NCBI RefSeq assembly: GCF_024679245.1
Contig: NC_090189.1
Location: forward strand, 36,712,889-36,776,888
Direction: 5' to 3'
DNA from: Pseudorasbora parva
Lineage: Eukaryota; Chordata; Actinopteri; Cypriniformes; Gobionidae
Length of the DNA: 64,000 bases
Made by a program: the position numbers and the translations under genes. The notes below the pieces were generated by a model. The model saw only the letters and a program-made list of their open reading frames with translations, was not told where the DNA came from and did no database searches. Shown here in pieces: positions 10,538 to 21,639 of this stretch. Position 1 is the first letter of the stretch. Every line of letters begins with the position of its first letter.

Positions 10538-11629
10538 CTTGACATTAGGATATGTACCAAAAACTTTTAAGTTGGCTATAATTAAACCACTTATTAAAAA
10601 AACACAACTTGATCCTAAAGAATTAGTCAATTACAGGCCAATCTCGAATCTACCGTTTCTATCAAAAATACTAGAAAAGGCTGTGTCTTCACAATTATGT
10701 TCCTTTTTAGAAAGAAATGGTATATGTGAGGATTTCCAGTCAGGATTTAGACCGTATCACAGGACTGAGACTGCTCTCATCAGAGTTACAAATTATTTAC
10801 TCTTATCATCTGATCGTGGTTGTATCTCTCTATTAGTGTTACTCGATCTTAGTGCTGCATTTGATACTATCGATCACAATATTCTTCTGAATAGACTCGA
10901 AAATGATGTTGGCATTAGTGGAACTGCATTGGCATGGTTTAAATCCTACTTATCTGACCGTTATCAGTTTGTAGCAGTAAATGAAGAGATGTCACACCGA
11001 TCACAAGTTCAGTATGGAGTACCGCAAGGCTCAGTGTTAGGACCGTTGCTTTTCACCCTGTATATGCTACCACTGGGAGATATCATTAGGAAGCATGGCG
11101 TTAGTTTTCATTGTTATGCTGACGATACTCAGCTCTATATTTCCTCACGCCCTGACGAAACCTACCAATTCACAAGATTAACGGAATGCATAGCTGATAT
11201 AAAAATTTGGATGAATAGTAATTTCCTGCAACCTAATTCAGATAAAACTGAATTTGTAATTATTGGACAGAAAAGCTCCAATAGTAGTAACCTAGAATAC
11301 TGTCTAACACTCGATGACTCGATGTCAAGCCCTCTTCTTCAGTGAGGAACCTGGATGTGCTCTTTGATACCAATCTTTCACTTGAAAGCCAGCCACGTTT
11401 CTAGCATCTGTAAAACTGCATTCTTCCATCTTAAAAACATATCTAAATTACGGCACATGCTTTCAATGCAAAATGCTGAACAATTACTACATGCGTTCAT
11501 GAGCTCAAGGCTAGTTTATTGTAATGCTCTACTGGGTGATTGCCCTGCTCGCTGGGGCACTGTCTCCAAACGGGGTGGCCGCCAGTGACAAAAAAAAAGG
11601 TAAATTCTACAGTATATTATGTAAATCCT

Positions 11630-11634
<5 letters not shown>

Positions 11635-11707
<73 letters not shown>
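11635..11707. repeat. AT dinucleotide microsatellite
   Basis: About 35 uninterrupted AT units. It makes a spurious Ile-Tyr repeat frame, which I ignore. Confidence 0.95.
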
Positions 11708-11711
<4 letters not shown>

Positions 11712-12370
11712 GCTTGAATAAAGTTAAACTAATGTAGTAATAAAGCACATTTTTTATTAATTTAGTTTTTTATCATCCCTGTATCCATTAAGTTAAATTT
11801 GAGAGCCAGTGTTTATTATATTTTTTTGTTTTCATAAAACAAATTTTAATAATGAGCAATTTTAAAAACCCAGAAGCAGAAACGATGTTAACTTTTTCTT
11901 TTAATTAGTTTGGCCATCACAATATACAGAAGTAGATTTATTCACAATCTCTTTCAAATAATAATAATACATAAATAAAAAATTCCACCCACTGTAATAA
12001 TTCAAATGGTTTGGCCAAAAAATCATTCAACATTTCTTTCAAGATTAATTTACAAAAAAGCTGAATAACACAAAGTTAAAGTTTTAGCACTGTAACAGTT
12101 TGAATGAAAACACCACAGTTTAAAAATAAAATATGGAACCATTACACTCTGCTAATATATTAAAGAGCAGTCTTTAGTTTAGAAACAATCAAAACAGTAG
12201 CAGAAAGAGAGGAAAACAGTCGAAAAAGAAAGAAGGCAGACCTCAACTAGAAGAGCTGGATTCTTCTGTTCTCTCCTCAGAAGAATCACTGCTGACTGGT
12301 AAGGCCGCAGCTATGCAGCACAAACGAAAAAGCTGATAAAACACTTATTTGAATGGCTCAAGGAAGATGG
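11708..12370. other. AT-rich, no gene
   Basis: Low-complexity AT-rich DNA with no reading frame of note. The hAT-type pseudogene lies immediately to its right, and the element's 3' terminus presumably falls here but I could not place its inverted repeat. Confidence 0.4.
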
Positions 12371-15300
12371 TAAACTCTAGGAGACTAGACAATTCAATTC
12401 CAGTCTGTTCATGTTTTATGTCATCGGTATCACATTAATAAATCCCAGCAAAGCTAAAAATGGTCTCTTCGTCCAAAAAGTTTCTGCTTTTAGGGTTCAC
12501 TGCTTGTATACCTTGCATTATACTGCAGTTTGACTTACTGAAACGCCTCTGCATCTCCCCACTCAGACAGTCCAGAATGGGGAGGAATATACCACTTCTG
12601 AACAGTTCCATGTCTCCTTCCTTACACCTCCGCTGTCCAACAGTGGATTCAACAATTCACCCTTTGCGGCGAGTTTGATTGACAGGCGCTCTGACCACTC
12701 ACAACGCCGATTTTGTGCGCCCCCGTTGCTATCCGCCATTTGTCCGACAAACAAACCACCACTCTTAGTAGACTGATGTTGTTTTTAACATGAGTATGGG
12801 ACTTGCAACGCAGACAGCAGGTATCCAGAAAGGCTTGGCGATGTACAGTTTCATCCGTTCCCAAAACCTGCCTGAAATCCTCATCTGTCATTTCAGACAA
12901 TGCTCTACACAAACTTCATGTCTGACTTGTGTCATACAAGTCTAGCTTACTGGTATAGTAATTTATACCACAATAATTTACATGGTTCATCATATTTGGT
13001 ATTTATATCCTTATTTACAAAGCGTGAAAAACAACACACCTATCATTGCTGTAGTGACAGAAGATGTGTTTCCGTTTTTGGTTTGCCTTCGCCACTAACG
13101 TTACAACAGCTGTTACGGGCTGCAGTGTCATTTTTCTGCCACTGTTGTGGCAGGCTTGTGGAGGACTGGCCTGTCATACTGATAATATTTGGGCTTTACA
13201 GAGGTCCATGGTATAGATTAGACCAACTGCATGAGCTCAGAAACCTATGGAGCTAACCACACATTATGTCCTTACCTTACAGCACACTTAACAATATTAT
13301 GGTTGTTAGCTAACGCTAGCTAGGATAACTGAATATGTTATATATTATCTTTTAATGATTATAATAATGAGCAGACAGTTACCCAGCTAGCTTTACGGTT
13401 GTTAGCCTTAATGTTGTTATCCTCTGTCTCAATCGCCAAGTGATGCGGTTGATGAGTGATGAGGACTCATTTTTTGTGGTCTTTTCACCAGTTTCTACTG
13501 CAATATTGCACTGCTTTCCAGTGTCTACAGTGTCTTTCCAGATTTCATCAAATGATGAATCACTTCTTAGGTCTTGGAGGGTGTCTTGAAATGCTTCAAC
13601 TAAGTCCAAGACCTTCGCCAAATCAAGAGACGTTGACTGAAGCATGTCTGCAAGAAATTTTGCCTCTCCAAGGACTTTTGAAAAGATGACAAGTGTTCCG
13701 ATAAAGGTAAGATACAGTTGGGCAAGTAAACCCTGTGCCTCCACAGAGCGTTCTCCTCTGTTCTCCACATCAATATCATGTAGCACACGCAATACAGCAG
13801 GCAATCTGTCCTTAATGTTTTTGCAAGCCTGGTACCGGACATGCCCACCTGGTGTCACTGAGCCTTTGTAGCTCTCTTAGGGCACCTTGCTACATTTCCT
13901 TTTGTACAGAGAGCCATTTCTGGTGCACATAGCAGCCTGACATGTACACATACAATTTCTGTAGCAAAGAAAAGAAGATTTCAGACTCAGGTACTGATTT
14001 TTTTGAGTCAACGGGAACAAGGTTAAAACAATGTGCGTTGCAGTGCACACAAAAAGCGTGATTTGTTTTAGCTTTAATTCTTGCTGCAACCTCAGAGAGT
14101 CTCCCTGACATGACTGAGGCCTCATCATAACCTTGCCCCACTAGATTTGACCTGTACTCAAGTCCATACGTCTCCAGGCATTGTGTTATTTTTTGAGTAA
14201 GTCCCTCTGCATCAAGGAAGCTTTCATGGACTGCTTCCTTGATGCAGTCCTAACCATTATAATAGTACCTAAGTACTAATGACAATTGCTCTTTCTTTTT
14301 TAAATCCTTTGTTTCATCAGCAATGATAGAAAAATATTTGTTTTCCTTGACTTCACTGATGATCCTTTCCCATATCTGACAGACATTCAGCAACTGTTTT
14401 AATGTAGGTACGATTTTGTTTGACTACTCCTTGGTGTTTCTTATCGAGGGCATTTAACATTGAAGTGTCTGTCAAGATTATTTTTTTTGTTCATTCCATG
14501 CTATCATGGCATTAACATGATTTTCAGATTTTTCGTGTCCCCTGAAACCTTCATCTTTATACATTGTCTTCTTCCAGTTAGAATAGCCCAGTGATGATGT
14601 GAATGAAGTCTCTTGAATACCAGGGAGAGAATAGTGTCAGAAACAATACGCAGAGTCTCGGTTTACAGAATACTCCAGCCATTGGTGTTGTGTGTACCAC
14701 ATTTTGTTGAAAGCTCTTTCCCAGTCACCCATCATGGTTCAAGGGAACACCTTCAAGTGTGGCTGTGTTGGTTCTGCTGCCCGAGACTGTGAAATGTCTG
14801 CAAATAAAGAGAATGGTCTTCTTATAGGGATGACTAGCCTACCAGGGGTCCTCAATTAATTTAAACAATGAGTAATAATAAAAATAATTAACAGTGCAGA
14901 AGGTGTAGTTTGTCAAATAAAATCAACCTAGGATACATACATTTGATACTGCAAATTAAGTTTAAATGAAAGTTAGTTACATAACCATAGACCCTCCAAT
15001 AATATGAAGGAAATCAGTCATTTTTAAGGTTTTAGGAATTTAATTAAAATACACAAGCTCATCATTAACACCCATTTAGACAATACCTTCTAGAAATATG
15101 TAAGTTAAAAAAAAACTGGAGCATACCGTGTGGTCCTGGCAGAATGCTATCTGTGGAGATGTTGGCATGTAGTGCCCGAGGTCTGTCACCATCACCCCCT
15201 GACCTACGCTGACACAAAGTTTCTTCGTGGTCTTCAAATTCAGACAGGTCACTTAGAGCTGAATTATCTGCAGATACAGTAAAATAATAATCAACAGAGT

Positions 15301-15870
15301 AGATATCAAACTTCACTTTCTGAACATGTGCAAATAAAAGAACTTTAAGGTCTTAACTACAACTGTACATACCGTTGCATTCTATTGGGGATGAAGGTGC
15401 TTGTTTATCCCCACCAAACGTTGATCCTGAGAAATGATGAAATGTCACAAGTAAATATTACATCAATGAGAAAAAGAAAAAAAAACAAGATCTGTGAGTA
15501 CTGTTGCAGAATAAATCATGGTATTTTTAGGGCACATTCATGTACATGCAATGATTACTACCGTTTTAGTTTGCTTCATACAAATGAAATTTAATATTTC
15601 TCAAATATCCCTACAATTGCCTCTACACTTCACATACTTGAAGTTACAGGAAGCACAGAGGAAAATGAAGGCCACTGCTGTCAGCTGGATCCACTGTCTG
15701 GCCTTTTGATTCCTTGCTGGCTGATTCTGTTACAGTGACTGTTTTTTGCTGCCTGACATTTTCTTCTTGGTGAAGAGTAACATTTTGTTCAGTTGCTTCT
15801 GCTTCTACTACACTTGTTTTGTTTTGTTTTCTTTGAAATAAACTCACTATATCTTCTTTTCATGGCTTGG
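12371..15870 (-). pseudogene. Multi-exon hAT transposase pseudogene (TTF finger, ZMYM1-like)
   Basis: Minus-strand gene. Exon 1 begins near an ATG at 15861-15863 (MKRRY..., SLFQRKQNKT). Small exons with good splice sites follow at 15374-15430 and about 15127-15272. A long exon runs from 14797 to 13381 (AG acceptor, GTAACT donor). The last exon runs from 12632 to about 12371. Motifs in order: WLEYSVNRDSAYCF (TTF-type finger, about 14650), YFSIIADETKD (catalytic Asp, about 14315), GQGYDEASVMSGRL and HCNAHCFNLV (about 14000-14140), then IMQGIQAVNPKS and FLDEET near 12500. Stops and frameshifts are scattered through the first half of the long exon, around 13860-13880, and TAA at 12435-12437. The final dimerisation segment is not found. 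DNA element gene, inactive. Confidence 0.75.
14208..14248. repeat. 15-bp perfect inverted repeat inside the transposase exon
   Basis: CTGCATCAAGGAAGC (14208-14222) and GCTTCCTTGATGCAG (14234-14248) are exact reverse complements separated by 11 bases. The second copy interrupts the expected coding sequence and brings a stop codon, which looks like a small templated inverted duplication. Confidence 0.8.
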
Positions 15871-16440
15871 CACTGCTTTCTTCCCTGCCTTAAAAAGAAA
15901 CACTTATGTGTTATTCTCAATCTCAACAAAACAATTTTCAAATTGTGAATGAAATGCACAGACTGCATCCATGTCATTTCACGTGTAAATGACTAAGTTA
16001 GGCCTGACAATTTAACTGACTTTCTGTCATGCATTAACAAGTAAGTGTCCCCAAACACTTGTTATTGTTATTTTTATTTTATTTTTTTGGAACATTCTGT
16101 GAATATTGTCATTTGGTGCAATCTTGCTATGTGGTCACTGTCACAAAATAAATTGATAAATAATATGCAAATCACCATGCCAGTGTTTATTGTTTGTTAT
16201 TACATGGCTTGGTTGAATTCCAATGTAGAATGCGCTGCTTAACAGACCGTTGGCATGAAAAACAGCGCGTTGCTATGGACGCAGGATTCTAACCACAGAG
16301 ACGAAACTGACTATTTTCTTTATCGGAAGCAATACAAACTGTTTTTAAATCAATTAACTCCTTTTTAAATCAATATTTTGTGTCAAATTATTGATTTATT
16401 TGGTAGGTTGCCAAATAAAGTGGGATAATGTATAGCGAAG
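15871..16440. other. No gene recognised
   Basis: AT-rich sequence to the right of the hAT-type pseudogene, presumably its 5' non-coding end and flank. No inverted repeat or coding motif identified. Confidence 0.4.
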
Positions 16441-16442
16441 AG

Positions 16443-16537
16443 GTTGTTATAGCGAATACAACCCCTTCAGGCTGATTTAAGATCCCTCCGCTTCGGGCTC
16501 CTAAACAGCCTATCGGTGTTGTATTCGCTATAACAAC
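16443..16537. repeat. Foldback repeat with 20-bp perfect arms
   Basis: GTTGTTATAGCGAATACAAC at 16443-16462 is perfectly inverted at 16518-16537, around a 55-base loop that contains GC-rich text. It lies immediately left of the hAT element at 16549. Confidence 0.8.
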
Positions 16538-18104
16538 TGCCTCACTATTAGGGTTGGGCATCGAGAACCGGTTCCAACTTGGAACCGTTTAAAAAATAAC
16601 GATTCCATTGGAATCGTTTAGAAAATTTGTTTTCGGTTCCGATCATCGGTTCCAAACGCGCAAGTTTTGGTTACCATGGCCACATGATTTCCGGTGCTTG
16701 CCGGAAATCATCTTTATCCGCTTCATCCGCTTGTTCTTTAGCCATGGAAGCCCGGTAAACGGCGCTCTGAAGTGTGGATTTATTTCACTTTTAAAAAGCC
16801 TGGTCGGCACAGTGCAACTAGAGTTGTCAAAAATATCGATACTGAAATATCTGAAAAGATACGATAGCCTGCTCAGTTTCTACAGTATCGATCCCAGCTG
16901 CGCCCTCCTCTCCTCTCCTTCTCTGACCGACAGCGAGTTGACGCGCAGCCGCATATTCTCACTCAGCCCGGTTAAGCCTCTGAACACGGCGAACGCGCGT
17001 TCTGCTGGACTTTTCCTTACGACAGCGTGTTAGTGTTAGTGTGTGTGATCGGTCTGAATTTCGCGCATATTGCACATAATTCTACGAATCCCTCAGATTT
17101 CAAGCTCACATCTGAAGTGCAAACACACACATACATACCGTAATAAAGCCCCCTCTGACATACAAGTGCAAATATTTGCTTCTTTTTCCAGCTTATTATT
17201 GGTCAAATACAATCAACCAAATTCTCAGTGCACATTTTGAAGAGTATTAATGTAAACACAGTCGTAAACAATTCAGGAAGAAATGAAGAATGAGTAACAG
17301 GAGCAGTGTTCAGATTCCATGAGTGCGGCAGTTCATAAAGGGACAGCAGTCATTTGTTATTCAAAGTCAATTCAAAAAGACAAACGATCCCACTGCTCTT
17401 GACTGATCAACGTGTAACTTTAATGGTTTTATATGAAACTATTTAATTTTTTGCAAAAAACATTATCCAATGTTATTTTAAATTTAATTAGCCACTTTGC
17501 GTTTTTTAATTCAGTTTCTTACCTGCATGTTAGACCTACCTGAAAAAATAAAGCAGTCTTTCATTTATATATTTTATTCTATTTTATTTATTTGTGCTAT
17601 TTTTTTGTAATATGTTTATTTGTTCTTATTTAATTACTGTTTAGTCGTCTTTTTAAATTCAATTTACCATTCAAAATCAAGCTTACTTGTGCTGTGTGTA
17701 AGCTATTGATTGTTGGCTGATTGATTGTTCCTGATCGATTGCTCCTGTCTGTCTGCCTGCTGCTGCTGCTGCCACCACAGTGTAGCTGTAGCAGTTGTAG
17801 CTCTGTATAGCTGTGTTTGAATCTCTATTTGATATATTTTCTTTGTAATTTACACTGCTAAATATAACTTACTCATCACCATATAGTGTTTAATATAGCC
17901 TATCAATTTAAATTTGACATTACTAGCTTTTAATCTAAATCACTACAACACGTTAGCTTTTCGCTAGCCTGGTAGCTTTCCATCCCAGCATCCAGGTCTC
18001 CTGTTTTCTGAGTTCTTTAGACAACTGTGGTGAGTTGGATTATTAAAAAGACTCCATCAGACAACTGTGGTAAGTTTTGGATTCATCAACAAATACGGTA
18101 AGCC

Positions 18105-18965
18105 ATGTCTTCTTCTCCTGTCATTGTCACTTGCACTGCATGCTACATGTTTAGCATATCTATCTCCGTTGGCGAACAGGGCTTCACATGTGATAAATGT
18201 AAGGAATTAATCAGGCTGACGGAGAAGATTTCAGATTTAGAGACATGCATCTAAGCTTTATGTGAGAGTAGTGAGAATGTAACAGCTTTAGATACTGCTT
18301 TGGATGCGACTAGCTTAGTGAACACGCATTGTTTGGTTCCGGCTGAGTCCGCGCAGCAGGGCTGGGTGACGAAGAGAAAGCATAGTCGCGGATCATAAAA
18401 CCGCTCTTTCGTTCCGATTAGAACATCAAACAGGTTCTCCCCACTCATTGACGCACCCACTGAGGATCCTGTTGAAAGTGCCCTAGTTATTGGTAATTCT
18501 ATTACACGGAATGTGAAAATAGAGACACCAGCCACCATAGTCACATGTTTACCGGGAGCCAGAGCGCCTGACATCAAAGCAAATTTAAAAGTGCTGGCTA
18601 AAGCTAATCGTAAATTCTCTAAGATTATTATTCACGTTGGCACTAATGATGTTCAACTTCGCCAGTCGGAGATCACCAAAATTAACATTAAAGAGGTGTG
18701 TAAACTCGCAAGTACGATGTCAAAAGTCGTATTTTTCTCTGGTCCTCTCCCTGCGAAAAGGAGTGATGAAATGGTTAGCAGATTATCATCACTCAATGGC
18801 TGGTTGTCTAAGTGGTGTCTGCAAAATAACATAGGTTTCATAGACAATTGGAAAAGTTTTTGGGGCAGACCTGACCTGTTGAAGATAGACGGCATTCATC
18901 CCTCCTGGGCTGGTGCTGCTCTTCTCTCTAGTAATTTGGCACATAGTCTTAGAGCTAAACCTTGA
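18105..18965 (+). pseudogene. LINE ORF1: Cys-rich finger plus SGNH esterase
   Basis: The ATG at 18105 opens MSSSPVIVTCTACYMFSISI, and a second pair of cysteines follows (CDKC), a PHD-like start known from CR1/L2 ORF1. A short coiled-coil-like helix follows, and then TAA at 18252-18254 interrupts it. Further on, ALVIGNSITR matches esterase block I (usually G-D-S, here G-N-S), HVGTNDVQL is the central block and DGIHPSWAGA the C-terminal block with the catalytic Asp and His. The product normally binds LINE RNA, and the esterase role is unsettled. Another in-frame stop lies near 18395. Broken, but the esterase part (18513-18965) is open. Confidence 0.8.
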
Positions 18966-19205
18966 CTCACTGGGGCCCAGGTCAGGAAGCAGACAAACTG
19001 GCTAAACCAACCGTCTGCTAGCTGTCTCACGTCACCAAAGTCAGCTAAATCCCAGCACATAGAGACTCTTTCACCTAGATATTATCATATAGAGACTGTG
19101 TCTGTTCCCTGAATTAGTAAATACAAAAAACCATCAAAACCATTCAACAGTAAAAATTTAATTGATGTCCAACAAATAAACAACAGATATAATACGGATG
19201 AACAA

Positions 19206-19940
19206 TTGATAAAGCTTGGGTTACTGAATATTCAATCCCTTTCGCAAAAAACGCTTGTTGTCAATGATATGATTATAGATCATAACTTAGATGTGCTGTG
19301 CTTGACAGAAACCTGGCTAAAACCTGACGATTACATTACTTTAAATGAGTGCACCCCCCAAGATTATTGTTATAAACATGAGCCACGTCCGAAAGGTAAA
19401 GGGGGAGGTGTTGCTATAATTTATAATAATATTTTCAGTATTACTCAGAAGTCTAGTTTCAAATATAATTCCTTTGAAGTTTTGGTGCTTTATGTAACGC
19501 TGTGTAGTGTAAATGATAAATCCCGTCTGACATTTGTGTTGGCTACTTTATACAGGCCACCAGGGCACAATACAGACTTTATCAAAGAATTTGCTGGTTT
19601 TGTATCGGAGTTAGTATTAGCTGTAGATAAAGTACTAATTGTTGGGGATTTTAATATCCACGTAGACAATGAAAAAGACGCATTGGGATTGGCATTTAGA
19701 GACATTCTAAACTCTATTGGAGTTAGACAACACGTATCGGGACCCACTCATCGCCTTAATCATACTTTAGATCTAATAATGTCACATGGAATAAATGTTG
19801 ATACTGTTAGAAATTCTGCAGCAGAGCGATGACATCTCAGATCATTACCTTGTATCATGTATACTTAATTTACCTAAGGCTGCAAAGCCATCCCCTCGCT
19901 TCAAATATGGCAGGACAATAACCGCTGCAACTAAAGATTG
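19206..19940 (+). pseudogene. LINE ORF2 N-terminus: APE-type endonuclease
   Basis: LGLLNIQSL (Asn of the active site), DVLCLTETWL (catalytic Glu), GGGVAIIY, LATLYRPPG, LIVGDFNIHVD (Asp/Asn pair) and GPTHRLNHTLDLI appear in the standard order. A one-base frame change near 19825-19835 moves the last motif, ISDHYLVSCIL (the catalytic SDH), to another frame. The domain nicks target DNA to prime reverse transcription. Coding is then interrupted at about 19943 by a 1.7-kb insertion. Confidence 0.85.
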
Positions 19941-19943
19941 CTT

Positions 19944-21005
19944 TGTAGCGACTCAGGCGAATCAAACACACAATCGCCAGTTACATTTAACAAATATGTT
20001 TTGAAAGTTGTGCTTACTAACAGACCTTCCCCCAACACAACAGAGGGAGATTCTTCGTTACCCTGGAAACCATCTGATAAGATGTTTTATGGCCCAAAAG
20101 AATTTGGCCACATGAAGTTTCAGACACAAAGAGTTTAAGACACAGAGCTTTTGCCTCAAATTATAGACAAACCATCTATAAATGAACATGCACCCCAGGA
20201 CATTATATGTAAACACATAACTGTCTTGTAAAATGTTTATTCTGTATGGTATTTTGCATCTTTTTGTCTTTGTCTTAACAAAGTACTAGTTCAGATAACC
20301 TCATATATGTCATGTCTCCTATCAAATTAATGCTCACTTCACGACTTACACTTCCATGTATATCACTTAGTCAGAAAATGCAGTGTGTGTTTGTTGCATT
20401 AATTAGAGTATGAATGAGACCCACTGATTCGAGCCTTGAAACAAAGAGCCATAAAATCTGCTGAGGAATTTCCCGCCGGGAAATCCCAACACTCTCATTG
20501 GTTAAGTCTAACCCTGGAGGGTGGGACTACCACCCCAGACCTTAAAAGACCAGTGGAGACAATCTCCTCTCTCTTACTTCTCCAACTCTCTCCCTGTGGG
20601 AGCCAACACCCACGGTGGCTGGCACTTAAGCCATGCCACCGATGCAGGCCCTCCAAGCAGGCCCCAGCTCTTCCTCTCTTCCCCTCTTCCCTGGTTCTCG
20701 TCGCTTCCCTACTGAGTCATCAACTTACTAGCCCCAAGGGCATTCTTCAGAAGGAGGACACGGAGCGTCTCCAGAAAGCAACCAGCCGCTCCCTTTCGAC
20801 CTCGGAAAGAACCACCGGACACGCAGGGCATTTGAAATCGGAACATGCACACACGCGAGAAGCCACAACTAGAGCAAGTATTATCTTCCAAACTCAAACT
20901 GCTGTAAAGAGGGTGTGTTATTTTCCCGTTGGGACAAGTTAACTCCGTGAAGGTTGTATTTGATGAACTGAAGGAAAGCTGCTTCTTACCCCCCCCCCCC
21001 ACCCA

Positions 21006-21051
<46 letters not shown>

Positions 21052-21631
21052 TTATATCTCTCTCTAATTTCAGTCTATTCATTATTCACTTTTATGTATT
21101 CTTTCGTTAATATCTATACTTCTACTCTCTTGATGCATATTTAGTATGTACTCTCTGTGTGAATTGTAGTGTTATATTTAGTCTGTGTTTATTAAACCTC
21201 CAAAAGACATTTAATGAGTTGAATCTGTTATTCTGCCACATACACAAAGTCAATGAAACTTGCGATCTAACGTTACCTAACTGCTTATGCTACTATGTTA
21301 GTAAAGTAAACTGTATGACCATTTGAAATATTGAACTTGTCCTGATCAGTAAAGTTAATGTTTCTTATGCGCTCGTAAAGCAGTAATCCCTTATTGAGAA
21401 TTGATTTGAAAAGTCTATAACTAATTTGCAGGACAAACTTAGTAGGATAATTTCAAGCAATTCCGTAAAGGGTTACTTGTATTTAATTAAACAATTTTCC
21501 CAATCGGAAAATTTTAATACGTAATGAACAACTGGCAAATTATATTCATAAATTCATGAATATTGAATATTAAATCCCTTTTGAGTTAATTATTCCCCGA
21601 GACATTAAACTCATGAGTCATTGTTGTTACA
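19944..21631. mobile_element. Probable solo LTR, about 1.69 kb
   Basis: The insertion breaks LINE ORF2. It begins TGTAGCGACTCAGG and ends GAGTCATTGTTGTTACA, so the termini are TG...CA with related inverted ends. It has no coding frame of note, a TTAAAAGA box near 20540 and a TTTATTAAACC segment near 21190 that could serve as poly(A) region. The exact target duplication is unclear because TTTGTA appears on both sides (19942-19947 and 21634-21639) offset from the LTR ends. It could instead be another non-coding element. Confidence 0.5.
21001..21066. repeat. CT microsatellite with preceding C9 tract
   Basis: A poly-C run at about 20991-21000 is followed by nearly pure (TC)n to 21066, inside the probable LTR. 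Confidence 0.9.
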
Positions 21632-21639
21632 TATTTGTA

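Larger units (their letters stand above)
8671..11551 (+). pseudogene. 5'-truncated L2/CR1-type LINE ORF2, split by a hAT
   Basis: 8671-9144 and 10538-11551 together match the same LINE family as 21640-24122, with very high identity. The first part covers the region before the reverse transcriptase (KTARSAYFSTLLEENKHNP). The second holds the RT core: [33 protein letters not shown] (catalytic Asp), [11 protein letters not shown] and [12 protein letters not shown] (catalytic YADD). Lesions are a four-base duplication near 9070 (GACTAGCTAGGCT), a frame change near 11310, and loss of everything after the shared CCCTGCTCGCT at about 11551. There is no endonuclease or ORF1, so it was 5'-truncated at insertion. 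Confidence 0.85.

Noticed and set aside
11540..11737. Open frame encoding an Ile-Tyr repeat
   Set aside because: It is translation of the AT microsatellite.
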